Made by a program: the position numbers and the translations under genes
In this document: one piece after another, positions 52,487 through 62,206 of the stretch
Position numbering within the stretch: the first letter of the stretch is position 1
Layout: every line of letters starts with the position of its first letter
Notes under the pieces: model-generated
What the model was told of the DNA's origin: nothing
What the model saw: the letters and a program-made list of their open reading frames with translations, nothing else
The model's database searches: none
Assembly (NCBI GenBank): GCA_023379675.1
Contig: JAMCPL010000016.1
Span: forward strand, 55,897 to 119,896
Length of the DNA: 64,000 nt
Direction: 5' to 3'
Source: Actinomycetota bacterium
GTDB lineage: Bacteria > Actinomycetota > Acidimicrobiia > Acidimicrobiales > JAMCPL01

Positions 52487-55072
52487 CTATAACCCCGGCA
52501 ACTGGGCGATGGAAGAAGAGAGCATGGCGCCCTGGTTCTTCAAAGATCCCAAAGTGGCCTCCATCTGAGCGAACTGGGCCTCCAGCGTCTTTTTCTCCTG
52601 AGCGACTATCTGTGAATAGAAAGCTATCTGCGGATCGAGACCTGTCGACTGCTGTTGAAGGCTGTTGATCGTGGTGGTGACGGAACCATTGATGGGACTT
52701 GATGCCGCGTACATCTGGCTGGAAAGCTGCTGGCCGAGACCCTGGACATAGGTGATATTAGTCGAAATCGGATATGTCAGGGTGCCTGGCGTGGTAATCT
52801 GCAGATCCAGGCCGGCGAGCGGGGAATTGGTGGTCGGAAATGCCAGGTACTGGCCATTCCCCGTACCGTATACATCGGTACCGTTCACATCTATGTATCC
52901 CGCGACATTCTGACCGGCATAGGTATAAGTGGTATTGGCCGCCGCCGCCAGCCCGGTAGTGCCCGTTCCCGAGGCGGTCGACGACAGGGTAAAGCCTGCA
53001 GAACCACCATAGGAGTTGGATGTAACCTGTACGGCATAGCCTGAAGTAGTGTCCACCACCTGGGCAGATAGAGCCATACTGTTGTTTGCAAAGGTCTGGT
53101 TGAGACCCTGGGCTATGGCGGAGAGCGTCTCGCCCACCGTAGTGGCATAAGTTGCCGTAGCGCCCCCGCTACCCACCGTCAGGGTCTCGGCAGTCGATAC
53201 TGTCGAGGTCGGAGATGAATAGTATTCGTCTCCGGTATCGGTAGCCTGTAGGGCAGGCTGGGTAACGGTCAGAGCGTATGTACCAGGCTGGGTCTGGTTA
53301 GACGCGTACACCAGGCTGATCTCAGAAGTGTAAGGCGATCCCGAGGGAAGCTGGATGCCCTGCTCGAAAAGGGCGGCCACCTGGTGAGGATGGGCTGCAA
53401 ACTCAGACTCGAAGGTAGTCTGATTGAAACTTATCGTGCCATTTGAAGTGACGCTGATGCCCGCCGCCAGCGCGTTGCCAAGGTTTGAGGTACCGCCATT
53501 TGTTGCAAAGGTGGAGAGGATCTGACCCTGTATCCCTTGCAGTATGGCGTTGCCCATGAGGGGCCCCGCAACCTTGCTCTGATCGTTGTACCCGGCATAC
53601 TTCTGGATATCGGAGAGAACCTGGTTTGCGGCGGTAACCAGGTTCTGAACCTGCGTTGCCTGACCGGCGGCATTGGGCGCAACGGTGATGGTCGTGCTGC
53701 CAGTACCGGTTACCGTTACATTGGTGCCTGGCATCACATTGTTGAAGGTATCAGTCTGAGATGACAGCGTGTAGCCGCTCGTGCCACCCACCGAAATCTG
53801 GGCATTCTGAGCAGATTGGATGGCGTTCATGTTTCCAAGTACGGTTCCAAACGGGTTGTACGCGTCCGCACCGCTCAACGGGACGGTGATCTGCCCGTCT
53901 GTTCCAGTGGTGCTGGATGCAAGCTGGAGGATGTAAGCTCCCGACGAGGTCTGCACGGCTGAAGCTGTGACACCTGCACCTGCCGCATTGATATTATTGA
54001 CCACGTCCCCCAATGATCCATTGCCCAAAGATATATTTGTCGCACTTACCGTTCCGGTGGAGAGCGCCGCCGTAGATCCATTCGGCCCGGTTGCACCGGC
54101 AAACTTCACCTCTATAGAGCCGCCACTCGAGTCTCCGGAAGTGAGCTGCACCTCCCCCCCAGGAGCAATGTTGGTAATCGTGTTGGAAGTGCCGTCGACA
54201 TTGACAACGGCATTCACTCCGCTCACGGTCGTACCGGTCGGGAGATCCAGCGCTGCGGCAGCCGTAGAGGGATCCGTAGTAGCGGTGGAGGAATTGATTT
54301 CAAGGGTATCGGCGCTACCGGAATCGTTGGTGGAGACCACAAGCTCACCGGAGGAATTGAGCGAGAAGTTCACTGGAGCACCCGCGGACGATGCCGCCGA
54401 GTTCAGGTCGGAGACGATCTGGCTCGGAGAAAGGGTCGTGCCGGTAGGTAGCGTGAGGGAATATGCGGTTCCATTCACCGTCAGTCCCAGAGTGTTGTCG
54501 GAGGTAGTGAAGGATTGGGAGGTCAGTGCAGCCGTACCGGTAATTGTGGCGGCTTGAGATGCCTGGGTCACCTGTATTGAATGGCTCCCGAGAGCAAGCC
54601 CCGATCCCTGGACAGTGGCGAGCCACTGGAAGCCGTAGTTCTCCGCTCCTTTCGAAAGTAGGTACTGTGAATCGGATGTGATGCTCGTGGATGTCGAGCT
54701 GACCGAGTTCTGGCTGGCAAGTATCTCGGCTTGGGCGAGCTGGTTGACGGAAAAAGTGAGCGATCCAGACGCGGCACCGGCCGTTGCAGTGGCGGTGGCT
54801 ACGGAGGTGTCGGAAGAAGAAGCTGTCATCAGGTTCCATCCGGAAGGCGTGGAAAGCGACTGGGCGGCGGTCTGGAATGCCGCTATGTCCTTGTTGATCG
54901 CTTGCCAGTCCTTGACCTGGGAATTGATCTGGGACTGCTGGTTCTCGAGATTGGTGACCGGAAGCTCGTATGACTGGAGTAAGGCGCTGATAACCTGCTG
55001 GGTATTGATGCCGGATATAAGCCCGTTCACCAAGAACTGGGGTGAAAATCCTGATGGACTCGTAATTGACAT
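52487..55072 (-). CDS. fliD: Flagellar filament cap protein FliD
   Basis: 861 residues, longer than many. N-terminal FLVNGLISGINTQQVISALLQ and the C-terminal FYSQIVAQEKKTLEAQFAQMEATL helices match FliD. The Ser/Thr/Gly-rich middle forms the variable external domains. FliD caps the filament and promotes flagellin assembly. Confidence 0.95.
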   Translation of the reverse strand: MSITSPSGFSPQFLVNGLISGINTQQVISALLQSYELPVTNLENQQSQINSQVKDWQAINKDIAAFQTAAQSLSTPSGWNLMTASSSDTSVATATATAGAASGSLTFSVNQLAQAEILASQNSVSSTSTSITSDSQYLLSKGAENYGFQWLATVQGSGLALGSHSIQVTQASQAATITGTAALTSQSFTTSDNTLGLTVNGTAYSLTLPTGTTLSPSQIVSDLNSAASSAGAPVNFSLNSSGELVVSTNDSGSADTLEINSSTATTDPSTAAAALDLPTGTTVSGVNAVVNVDGTSNTITNIAPGGEVQLTSGDSSGGSIEVKFAGATGPNGSTAALSTGTVSATNISLGNGSLGDVVNNINAAGAGVTASAVQTSSGAYILQLASSTTGTDGQITVPLSGADAYNPFGTVLGNMNAIQSAQNAQISVGGTSGYTLSSQTDTFNNVMPGTNVTVTGTGSTTITVAPNAAGQATQVQNLVTAANQVLSDIQKYAGYNDQSKVAGPLMGNAILQGIQGQILSTFATNGGTSNLGNALAAGISVTSNGTISFNQTTFESEFAAHPHQVAALFEQGIQLPSGSPYTSEISLVYASNQTQPGTYALTVTQPALQATDTGDEYYSSPTSTVSTAETLTVGSGGATATYATTVGETLSAIAQGLNQTFANNSMALSAQVVDTTSGYAVQVTSNSYGGSAGFTLSSTASGTGTTGLAAAANTTYTYAGQNVAGYIDVNGTDVYGTGNGQYLAFPTTNSPLAGLDLQITTPGTLTYPISTNITYVQGLGQQLSSQMYAASSPINGSVTTTINSLQQQSTGLDPQIAFYSQIVAQEKKTLEAQFAQMEATLGSLKNQGAMLSSSIAQLPGL

Positions 55073-55156
55073 ATCCCTGCCTCCGTAATAGCAGATCTTT
55101 AACTACTGGCGTACCAACCCGCCACGTATTACTAAACGCTCAAAATCCGAAACTCC

Positions 55157-55232
55157 GGCCACCACCCTAAGCAAAGCATATGGCTCCAAGTTTCGAAGTC
55201 CCCTGGAGTTCCTGCCTTGGAGAGTGGTGGCC
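55157..55232. other. Nested inverted repeats between flagellin and fliD
   Basis: GGCCACCAC (55157-55165) pairs with GTGGTGGCC (55224-55232), and inside it CTCCAAG (55184-55190) pairs with CTTGGAG (55216-55222). The RNA could fold into a long stem with an internal bulge. It lies in the 265-base gap that separates a highly expressed gene from a moderately expressed one, so it may reduce read-through from flagellin to fliD. Confidence 0.5.
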
Positions 55233-55311
55233 CGACCGGTACAATACCAACAGGCACAATGCCGACCGACCCACCGTTATCTCTCCAACAAGTGGCAGAA
55301 GCCACAGTTAA

Positions 55312-55332
55312 CTTTTAACTTTTAACTTTATC
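55312..55332 (-). repeat. AACTTTT tandem repeat after the flagellin stop
   Basis: AACTTTT is repeated about three times just downstream of the flagellin stop on the minus strand side. Function unknown; read on the minus strand it contains TAAAGTT-like sequence but no matching -10 follows. Confidence 0.6.
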
Positions 55333-55337
55333 CTGGA

Positions 55338-56195
55338 TCAGATCAGCTTCAGGATAAGTGAAGGCGCAGTCTGGGCCTGAGCCAGCATCGCCACACCAGT
55401 CTGCATGAGGATCTGGTCCGTGCTGAAGGTGGTCATTTCCTGTGCCATGTTCACGTCCACCATGCCGGAGTACGCTGCCTGCAGGTTCTGGTTGCCGACG
55501 GTAAGGTTGGCAACCAGGGCGCCCAACTCGTTCTGCGTGGCACCAAGTGATGACTCTATGGTGTCCACCGAATTGAGAGCACTCTGCACGGCGGCAATTG
55601 CCGCCGTTGCCGACGCGGCATTTGCAACCGACACGGATGCGGCGAGTAACCCAAGTGCACCTGTAGTCACTGCATTCATGCTGAGGCTCACCTGCTGGTA
55701 AGCATTCGCTCCGCCGGCCGTGCCAGCAGCCTGGGCGAATGCACCGACCTGGATGACAAAGGTCTGATTAGAGTTCAGCAACTGCGTGGTGCCATAGCTG
55801 GTCGAATTGGCTATCTGATCGATCTGGGCCTGCAACGCCGAAAACTCCTGCTCGTTGGCGCTCAGCGACGTGGAGTCATTGGTTGCCGAGTTGGCGGAAG
55901 CCACAGCCAGCTGATCCATGGTCTGCAGTATCGAAGTGATCTGGTTGAGCGCTCCGGTAGCCGTCTGCACCATCGCCGTAGTGTTCTGGGCATTCGACAT
56001 CGCCTGCTGGTAACCGGTCGACTGGAAAGACAACGCCTCCGAAGTCACATACCCTGCCGGGTTGTCCGCTGCAGTCTGTATCTGCAAGCCCGACGAGAGC
56101 CGTGATATTGCGGTGCTCATTGCCGAATCCGTACTGTTCAAGTTGTTGTAGGCCTGGATGGCCGACATATTTGTATTTACTACTAGAGATGACAT
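55338..56195 (-). CDS. fliC: Flagellin
   Basis: 285 residues, a minimal filament protein. N-terminal D0/D1 sequence SSLVVNTNMSAIQAYNNLNS, then MSTAISRLSSGLQIQTAADN, and the C-terminal NMAQEMTTFSTDQILMQTGVAM are conserved; there is almost no D2/D3 domain. The middle is Ala/Thr/Ser-rich, offering many possible O-glycosylation sites. AAGGAG precedes the ATG at proper spacing. A FliA-like promoter lies about 135 bases upstream. Neighbouring giant glycosyltransferases suggest the filament is glycosylated. Confidence 0.97.
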   Translation of the reverse strand: MSSLVVNTNMSAIQAYNNLNSTDSAMSTAISRLSSGLQIQTAADNPAGYVTSEALSFQSTGYQQAMSNAQNTTAMVQTATGALNQITSILQTMDQLAVASANSATNDSTSLSANEQEFSALQAQIDQIANSTSYGTTQLLNSNQTFVIQVGAFAQAAGTAGGANAYQQVSLSMNAVTTGALGLLAASVSVANAASATAAIAAVQSALNSVDTIESSLGATQNELGALVANLTVGNQNLQAAYSGMVDVNMAQEMTTFSTDQILMQTGVAMLAQAQTAPSLILKLI

Positions 56196-56329
56196 CCTTA
56201 TCTCCTTTTATCTCTAATGTTTTCCTTCCCCCCTCCATGGGGGCTTACTGGCAGTATACAACAAATCAGGCCAGCATGCGAGGTGACCCACGCATGCCCA
56301 CACTCATTGCCGTACTACATACTTATTGG

Positions 56330-56356
56330 TTATCGTCCAGCCGGTACGAAACCTGA
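56330..56356 (-). promoter_or_regulatory. FliA (sigma-28)-like promoter of flagellin
   Basis: Reading leftwards, TCAGGTTT, exactly 11 bases, then GACGATAA, against consensus TAAAGTTT-N11-GCCGATAA (6 of 8 and 7 of 8). Start near 56323 would give a leader of about 128 bases. Confidence 0.65.
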
Positions 56357-56376
56357 AGCACAAAAATCCCAATCCT

Positions 56377-56404
56377 TCAAGTAATCTTCGCGGGTTGCCG
56401 ATAG
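56377..56404 (+). promoter_or_regulatory. FliA (sigma-28)-like promoter of the giant glycosyltransferase
   Basis: TCAAGTAA, 12 bases, then GCCGATAG, pointing away from flagellin. The -10 matches 7 of 8 and the -35 matches 5-6 of 8. Start near 56411, about 80 bases before GTG 56492. Confidence 0.5.
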
Positions 56405-56491
56405 ACTGAGAACGGGCAACGTCCCACACGGGGGTATTTATTACATGGCGAAGGATGAAAACACCATAAGACATGAGAGGCTGGCAAGCCG

Positions 56492-59400
56492 GTGAAAAGG
56501 CCATCTCTGGCCATCATTATAGAAATAGGGTCGTCTTGGTGGCACGCGCAGAGGTGCCTCGATACTTTGCGCCCGGCATTGGACTTGCAAAGGAACAAGG
56601 TCATAGCCCTGCCGTCCATGCATGCACAATCTGAACCGGCGATCAAGACAGGACTCAACGGCCCTAATGCGGAAGATGCGTGGATATCCATAAATACCCG
56701 CTCCAAGCTCGACCTGTATCCGTGGGTGCACATCATGGACATGGACATGAGCAATCCGCCTACCTACGGATCCATGCTCAACCAAGCGATGAGCCGTTTC
56801 GACTTACTGGCATACGACATCCTGCTCATCATCGACAGCTACACACTCATCGATTCCGTAGCGTTGCGCCAGATCGTAGAGACTTACCGCAACCCTAAGG
56901 TTGGCGCAGCGGGACCGCTCTCGAATGATGCCGATGGGAAGCAGTTGCTGTCCGAGACTTCCTACGACCCAGACGATGCGCAATCCCTGCGTGATTTTTC
57001 CCGTAAATGGGCCACTCAGCACGGCAACGAAACGTCCATGACCGATTGGCTCGACCACGTGGCCCTGACTTTTCGGTGCTCTGCCATCACTTCCTCGCAC
57101 CTGTCATTCAACGCGCAGCTCCACGATCCGGTATACGTAAAAGAGGACATGCTGAGGCGAATAGCCCAAACAGGCTGGCAGCTCCAGATCGCAACAGGAG
57201 CTTTCGTGCATCATGAAAGCTCCGATTACCGCTTGGCGCCGGCTGCGGACCGGGATCTCTTCTTCCATTTACATGGAGAATATCCAAGATCTACGCCTCC
57301 CCTGCTGGTATCAGCCTGTCTAATCACAAAAAATGAAGAGAGCAACCTGCCCGACTGCCTGAAGTCATTGGACGGATTCGCCGACGAGATCGTAATCTAT
57401 GACACGGGATCGTCCGATGGAACTGCCGAGATCGCACGGGGCTACGGCGCCACCGTCATCAACGGTTACTGGAATGATGACTTCTCGAAAGCCAGGAATG
57501 CAGCGCTGGCAAGCTGCAAAGGGCGGTGGATCCTCTGGATCGACGCTGATGAAAGACTATCCTACAATGACCCCGCCGGTATAAGGCAGTCCCTGGCGGA
57601 AATGCCCTCCAATATAGAGGGCTGCCTCGTACACATAGACAATCTCGAAGGAACCGGAGTCACCTCCGCCTTTACTCACCCAGCCTGCAGGATGTTCCGT
57701 CGCACCAGGTGTCATTGGCATGGACGCCTGCACGAGCAGATCTCCCTGATCGATAGAGACGCGAAGAGGGCGCCATTTCTCGTGCCGTTTTCCAAGATAC
57801 GCCTGTTGCATACCGGCTATCTCGATGAGGCTGTTCGCAGCCGTGCAAAGCCGGAACGCAACCTGGCGCTGGCGGTCGAAGAGATGGAGGACCTGGAAGG
57901 TAGGGATGAGTCGTACGTGAAGATCAGCCTTGCCCGCTCGAAGGCTATGGCAGGCGACATGGAAGAAGCCGTAAAAGTATCGCTCGAAGCTGCCGAGAGC
58001 GCCACCGACCCGACCACGAAAAGACTGGGAATCCAGACCGCCATACAAGGGCTGATCGGCCTGGGAAGGCTGGATGAGGCCCTCGAACAAGTTGAGGTGC
58101 TGCGCGGCTGCTCCGCCAACCCGGTGACTGCGAACAGCCTGGAGGCAACGATAAGATTGCAACAGGGCAAGCCTGAATCGGCACTAGCCCTCCTAGAAAC
58201 AATTGGCTCGAGGGAAGTCGACGACGACATGTTCGAGTACCGGGCAAGCCAGTTTGCAGGGATCAAGGCCCGCGCTCTCGCGGCCATGGGCAGGCACTCC
58301 GAAGCTGCGGACATACTCTTGACCTCGCTTTCCGAGGCGGGCACCCTCGACGCCCATCTAGGTGATCTGCTCGATGCCCTGGAAAGGGCCGGGCGCTCTC
58401 CTGGCGAGATCGTCGGCGCTCTCGAGAAGGGGAAGCGGCTTACTGCGTTCATGGCCCAGATAGTCCAGCTGGATCCCGAAAAGGCCGACTCGGTGCTGCA
58501 GGCATGCTACGAGCACTGGAAAGACTACGGCATGCTAAGCCAAGTAATGGCCGCCGCCGGCCTGGTCGCGAAGCGCCTTCCAGTCCTCAATGCGCTGGAG
58601 TGGTCGGCCAGGCTGAGGCTGCTGAGGCTGGGAGAGTCATGCCCGTTGCTCGGCAAAGCAAATGACACCAGCCAACCGTTGGCGGAAAGGGCGCTTGCCG
58701 CCGCTACCGCCATCTATGCCTTCGGTGACTCATCGGCATACCGGGCGCTCCGCTCCATCCTGAAAGAGGCCCTAGCAGCAGATCGTAACGGCACCGAGAT
58801 GAACGACCCTGCCGAGCTGAAGACGGTGCTGGCAGGCATCGAAGTCCTTGCCCCAGGGGCCACCGCCCGAGCGCTGCTGGATGCCAGCATAATCATTTAC
58901 TGCCACAACGATGCAATCGCGACGCAGGAATGCCTTACTTCGATCCAGCAGAATACCACACCTGGATCCTACGAGGTAATCCTTGTCGACGATGCATCCA
59001 CCGATGCCACCAGGGAATTGGAGATGGCAAGCAACCCCTATTTCAGGATCCACAGGAATCCCAGCCACCTTGGAACGATGGAGAGCTACCGCCTGGTATC
59101 CCAACTCGCCAATGCTCCTTGCATCCTGCTCGTGGACCAGCACTCGCAGGCCCTCCCGGGATGGGCAGAGCCACTGGAAGGCATGCTCGATGCCCATTCC
59201 CGTGCCGGCAGGAAAGCTCTAACGTTGACTGGCCGGCTCACCGAAGGATATGCACCTGCGGAAAACGCAGTTGTCTTGCGCAGGGACGCTCTGCACCTGA
59301 TCGACTGGGGCGCCGTTCGTAGCATAGAAGGCATCCCGCCTCAATTGAACGCGCCACTTTTCCACCGAGAGGGCACTAAAGAGAGTACAGAGGGTACGGC

Positions 59401-62119
59401 ATCGAGCGAAGGGAATGAGAACAACGCCGAAGATACCTCCTCCCCACAGGCACCCCTTACGTCCCCTGTACACGTAATTGGCCAACTCGGCGTTGTAAGT
59501 GGGCTGGGACAGGCTGCAAGATTACTCGTCGACACTCTCGCTGCAGCAGGAATTCGCTCGATGTGCACATCTCTGGACGCTCTTCATCGAGAATCTGCTT
59601 ATGCTTACCCGCAAACCTCAAATTATGACGGCCATGCAGAGGAGCATGACATCGACATTATCTGCTTCTATCCTGACGCGTTTGTCTCACTGCTTGACAA
59701 CGAGGAACTGACCTTGTGCAACGCCGGCTACAGGATAGGCCGGTGGGATTGGGAGCTCGAGACGCCGCCCGCTCTGACCCAAAGGGCTCTTCCATATGTA
59801 GACGAGATATGGGTATTGAGCGACTTCGAGCGTGCGTCTTTCTCGCGAGCCACTTCCAAGCCGATCCATGTCTTTCCTTACCCAATCGCAGCACGAGACC
59901 ACCCACCCGTATACTCCCGCTCGGCCCTCGGCATACCGGAAGGCTTCCTCTTCCTCTCCATGCTCGATCTATGGTCCACCGCTGGAAGAAAGAATCCGGC
60001 TGGACTGATCGAGGCATTCAGTAGGGCATTCACACCCGGTGAAGGACCGGTGCTCCTCATTAAGATCCACAATGCAGACAAGACAGCCGACCTCATAGGA
60101 CTCAGACACCTGGCAAGAGGTCGTAGCGACATAGTGCTCGTAGTGAATGACATCTACGCAGACGACCGCATAGACTCGCTTGTCGCCAACTGCGATTGCT
60201 ATGTGTCGTTGCATCGTTCGGAAGGATTCGGCTTACCTCTGGCGAATGCCATGTCGTGGGGAAAGCCGGTGATTGCCACCGGATATTCAGGAAACCTGGA
60301 CTTCATGGACAGCAGCAATTCATATCTTGTCCCATGGCGGTACACAGAGCCGGGACACGATGCTGGCCATTATCTCAAAAGTGCAATATGGGCGGAACCA
60401 GACCTGGATGCCGCTGCCGGCATTATGCGATATGTCTATGAGCACCAGGAAGAAGCAAGAGCAAGGGGAGCACTTGCGAGAGAATCGATAAGGGCCAGCC
60501 ACTCCCCGGAAACATCGATAGCTTTCCTCAGAGAGAGGATAGGCACCATCCAGCAGGAGCTTCTGTCACCAGCACGGCTGCCGTCACGCAGCATTGAAGA
60601 TGATGCTACCCCTCATTCCCCTGGCAACACGGGTACGGGTAGTCCGGGTCGGCCCATTGCTGCCGGCACATCACCATCATCTACGTCATCATCGTCTCTG
60701 CCACTGCCACCATCGCGTAGCATATCTAGACTATCGCGTGTCGATGGAGTGGACCTCCTGCCACCTGGTGGCAACTATCGAGGAAGCCTCATCGTGTTCC
60801 AAGCAGTGGACCGAGCGATCGACGGCTCACCGTTCCCACGCCGCTTGCTGGCCAAGAACGATGTCGCGCAGCACGATGTCGCGCTGTTGTTCATGAATCC
60901 CGATGCCATCCCGTCGTTTGCGGTGGAACGCGGCCAGGACTTCTTCGAACGGTACACGATCTGCTGTTTCGATTGGCCGCTGGAAGAGCTATCGGCAAAT
61001 ATGAAAAGGGGACTCAGGTATGTAAACGAGATATGGGTCCCCTCCGAACGGGCATACCGGGCAGTGTCCAGTGCCGTCAACAAGCCGGTAGTCAAATTGC
61101 CGATCCAGCCTGCGGATGTCATGAGGCATACTTTCACGACACTGTTTGATCGACCGGCCACCACTCCCCATACCGCTGCCAGTACCGCTCCAGCCATATA
61201 CGACACCGTCCCTGCCTCCGATATCTCCTCCGACTCATCGCTGCAAGCACTGAACATTGATCCAGATCGGCCATACCTACTCAGTGTCATCGACACACAC
61301 CATCCTTTCGAGATGACCAATGCTCTTGGCACGATACAGGCATTCTCCAGGGCATACCCGGATCCCAGCAGGTCCTCTCTACGGCCAATGCTCGTCATCA
61401 TCCAGACATCCGGGACATTCAGGCCCGGTCAGCTCGACGTCATCAAAAAAGCCATAGCAGGCCGGGACGATATGGTAATTGCTGGTCCATTGAGCATGGA
61501 ACATATCGTGTCATTGACCGGAAGGTGCAGCGGCTACATCTCGCTCCATCGTGCAACAGGGTTCAACTGGCCACTCCTGCTCGCCACCTCGTTCGGTATA
61601 CCCACTATAGCCACAGACAGTCCCGCCGGTGAGCGATGGAGCACCGCTGTGTCTTTCCACCCGGTCTCCGCAAACGAGGGTACGGTGCCGTCAGGCTGCT
61701 GGCCCTACCCCGAAGGCATGTCCTGGACAGAGCCGGATATAGCGGAAGCGTCTTCGCTGATCGCCAGGGTGTTCGAGGATGAGATCACCAATCTCGACCT
61801 TTCCAACGGCAAGCAAATCCTAACCCGTCACGATCCTCCAAAAGACATACCCCCTCTCGCCAGCGGTGCACATGCCACCGATCAAACGGTGGAGAAAGAC
61901 ATGAAGTCCATAATCACCTCCAGGCTTCATTTCGCCCACAATGCGTTCAGAAGAGCGAACCAACTCGCCAGGCTCCGCGGTAGACGGCAACTTCCCTCGT
62001 ATGCGCCTGTTACGACGCATGACACAGATGATATGGATGGTGTGGATAGTGTGGATGACATGGATGGCAGCACCAGCCCCGGTGCTTACGGTAGATGGCT
62101 AAAGCAGTTCGACACCTGA
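56492..62119 (+). CDS. Giant multidomain glycosyltransferase, candidate flagellin glycosyltransferase
   Basis: 1875 residues from GTG 56492. Segments: 1-265, a diverged GT2-like domain; 266-445, a GT2 domain (LITKNEESNLPDCLKSLDG, DTGSSDGTAE, DxD in WIDADERL); 446-765, helical TPR-like repeats; 796-960, another GT2-like domain (DDASTDATRELE); about 990-1350, a GT4 domain with GQLGVVSGLGQAARLLVD and the motif HRSEGFGLPLANAMSWGKP; 1416-1770, a second GT4-like domain whose equivalent motif has lost its first Glu (HRATGFNWPLLLA), so it may be inactive. GT2 plus TPR arrangements occur in flagellin-modification loci. Placement beside flagellin and under a FliA-like promoter fits that role, which is inferred. 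Confidence 0.8.
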   Translation: MKRPSLAIIIEIGSSWWHAQRCLDTLRPALDLQRNKVIALPSMHAQSEPAIKTGLNGPNAEDAWISINTRSKLDLYPWVHIMDMDMSNPPTYGSMLNQAMSRFDLLAYDILLIIDSYTLIDSVALRQIVETYRNPKVGAAGPLSNDADGKQLLSETSYDPDDAQSLRDFSRKWATQHGNETSMTDWLDHVALTFRCSAITSSHLSFNAQLHDPVYVKEDMLRRIAQTGWQLQIATGAFVHHESSDYRLAPAADRDLFFHLHGEYPRSTPPLLVSACLITKNEESNLPDCLKSLDGFADEIVIYDTGSSDGTAEIARGYGATVINGYWNDDFSKARNAALASCKGRWILWIDADERLSYNDPAGIRQSLAEMPSNIEGCLVHIDNLEGTGVTSAFTHPACRMFRRTRCHWHGRLHEQISLIDRDAKRAPFLVPFSKIRLLHTGYLDEAVRSRAKPERNLALAVEEMEDLEGRDESYVKISLARSKAMAGDMEEAVKVSLEAAESATDPTTKRLGIQTAIQGLIGLGRLDEALEQVEVLRGCSANPVTANSLEATIRLQQGKPESALALLETIGSREVDDDMFEYRASQFAGIKARALAAMGRHSEAADILLTSLSEAGTLDAHLGDLLDALERAGRSPGEIVGALEKGKRLTAFMAQIVQLDPEKADSVLQACYEHWKDYGMLSQVMAAAGLVAKRLPVLNALEWSARLRLLRLGESCPLLGKANDTSQPLAERALAAATAIYAFGDSSAYRALRSILKEALAADRNGTEMNDPAELKTVLAGIEVLAPGATARALLDASIIIYCHNDAIATQECLTSIQQNTTPGSYEVILVDDASTDATRELEMASNPYFRIHRNPSHLGTMESYRLVSQLANAPCILLVDQHSQALPGWAEPLEGMLDAHSRAGRKALTLTGRLTEGYAPAENAVVLRRDALHLIDWGAVRSIEGIPPQLNAPLFHREGTKESTEGTASSEGNENNAEDTSSPQAPLTSPVHVIGQLGVVSGLGQAARLLVDTLAAAGIRSMCTSLDALHRESAYAYPQTSNYDGHAEEHDIDIICFYPDAFVSLLDNEELTLCNAGYRIGRWDWELETPPALTQRALPYVDEIWVLSDFERASFSRATSKPIHVFPYPIAARDHPPVYSRSALGIPEGFLFLSMLDLWSTAGRKNPAGLIEAFSRAFTPGEGPVLLIKIHNADKTADLIGLRHLARGRSDIVLVVNDIYADDRIDSLVANCDCYVSLHRSEGFGLPLANAMSWGKPVIATGYSGNLDFMDSSNSYLVPWRYTEPGHDAGHYLKSAIWAEPDLDAAAGIMRYVYEHQEEARARGALARESIRASHSPETSIAFLRERIGTIQQELLSPARLPSRSIEDDATPHSPGNTGTGSPGRPIAAGTSPSSTSSSSLPLPPSRSISRLSRVDGVDLLPPGGNYRGSLIVFQAVDRAIDGSPFPRRLLAKNDVAQHDVALLFMNPDAIPSFAVERGQDFFERYTICCFDWPLEELSANMKRGLRYVNEIWVPSERAYRAVSSAVNKPVVKLPIQPADVMRHTFTTLFDRPATTPHTAASTAPAIYDTVPASDISSDSSLQALNIDPDRPYLLSVIDTHHPFEMTNALGTIQAFSRAYPDPSRSSLRPMLVIIQTSGTFRPGQLDVIKKAIAGRDDMVIAGPLSMEHIVSLTGRCSGYISLHRATGFNWPLLLATSFGIPTIATDSPAGERWSTAVSFHPVSANEGTVPSGCWPYPEGMSWTEPDIAEASSLIARVFEDEITNLDLSNGKQILTRHDPPKDIPPLASGAHATDQTVEKDMKSIITSRLHFAHNAFRRANQLARLRGRRQLPSYAPVTTHDTDDMDGVDSVDDMDGSTSPGAYGRWLKQFDT

Positions 62120-62159
62120 AGTGATCCCCAATACCGTGAAAATCAGACTACCAGCAGGA

Positions 62160-62176
62160 GGGCTGCATGGCAGCCC
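62160..62176 (+). other. Hairpin between the two glycosyltransferase genes
   Basis: GGGCTGC-ATG-GCAGCCC is a perfect 7-bp stem with a three-base loop in the 87-base gap. No T-run follows, so it is more likely an mRNA structure than a full terminator. Confidence 0.45.
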
Positions 62177-62206
62177 GTGTAGTACCGCCGGGAGGCTGCG
62201 GCAGGC

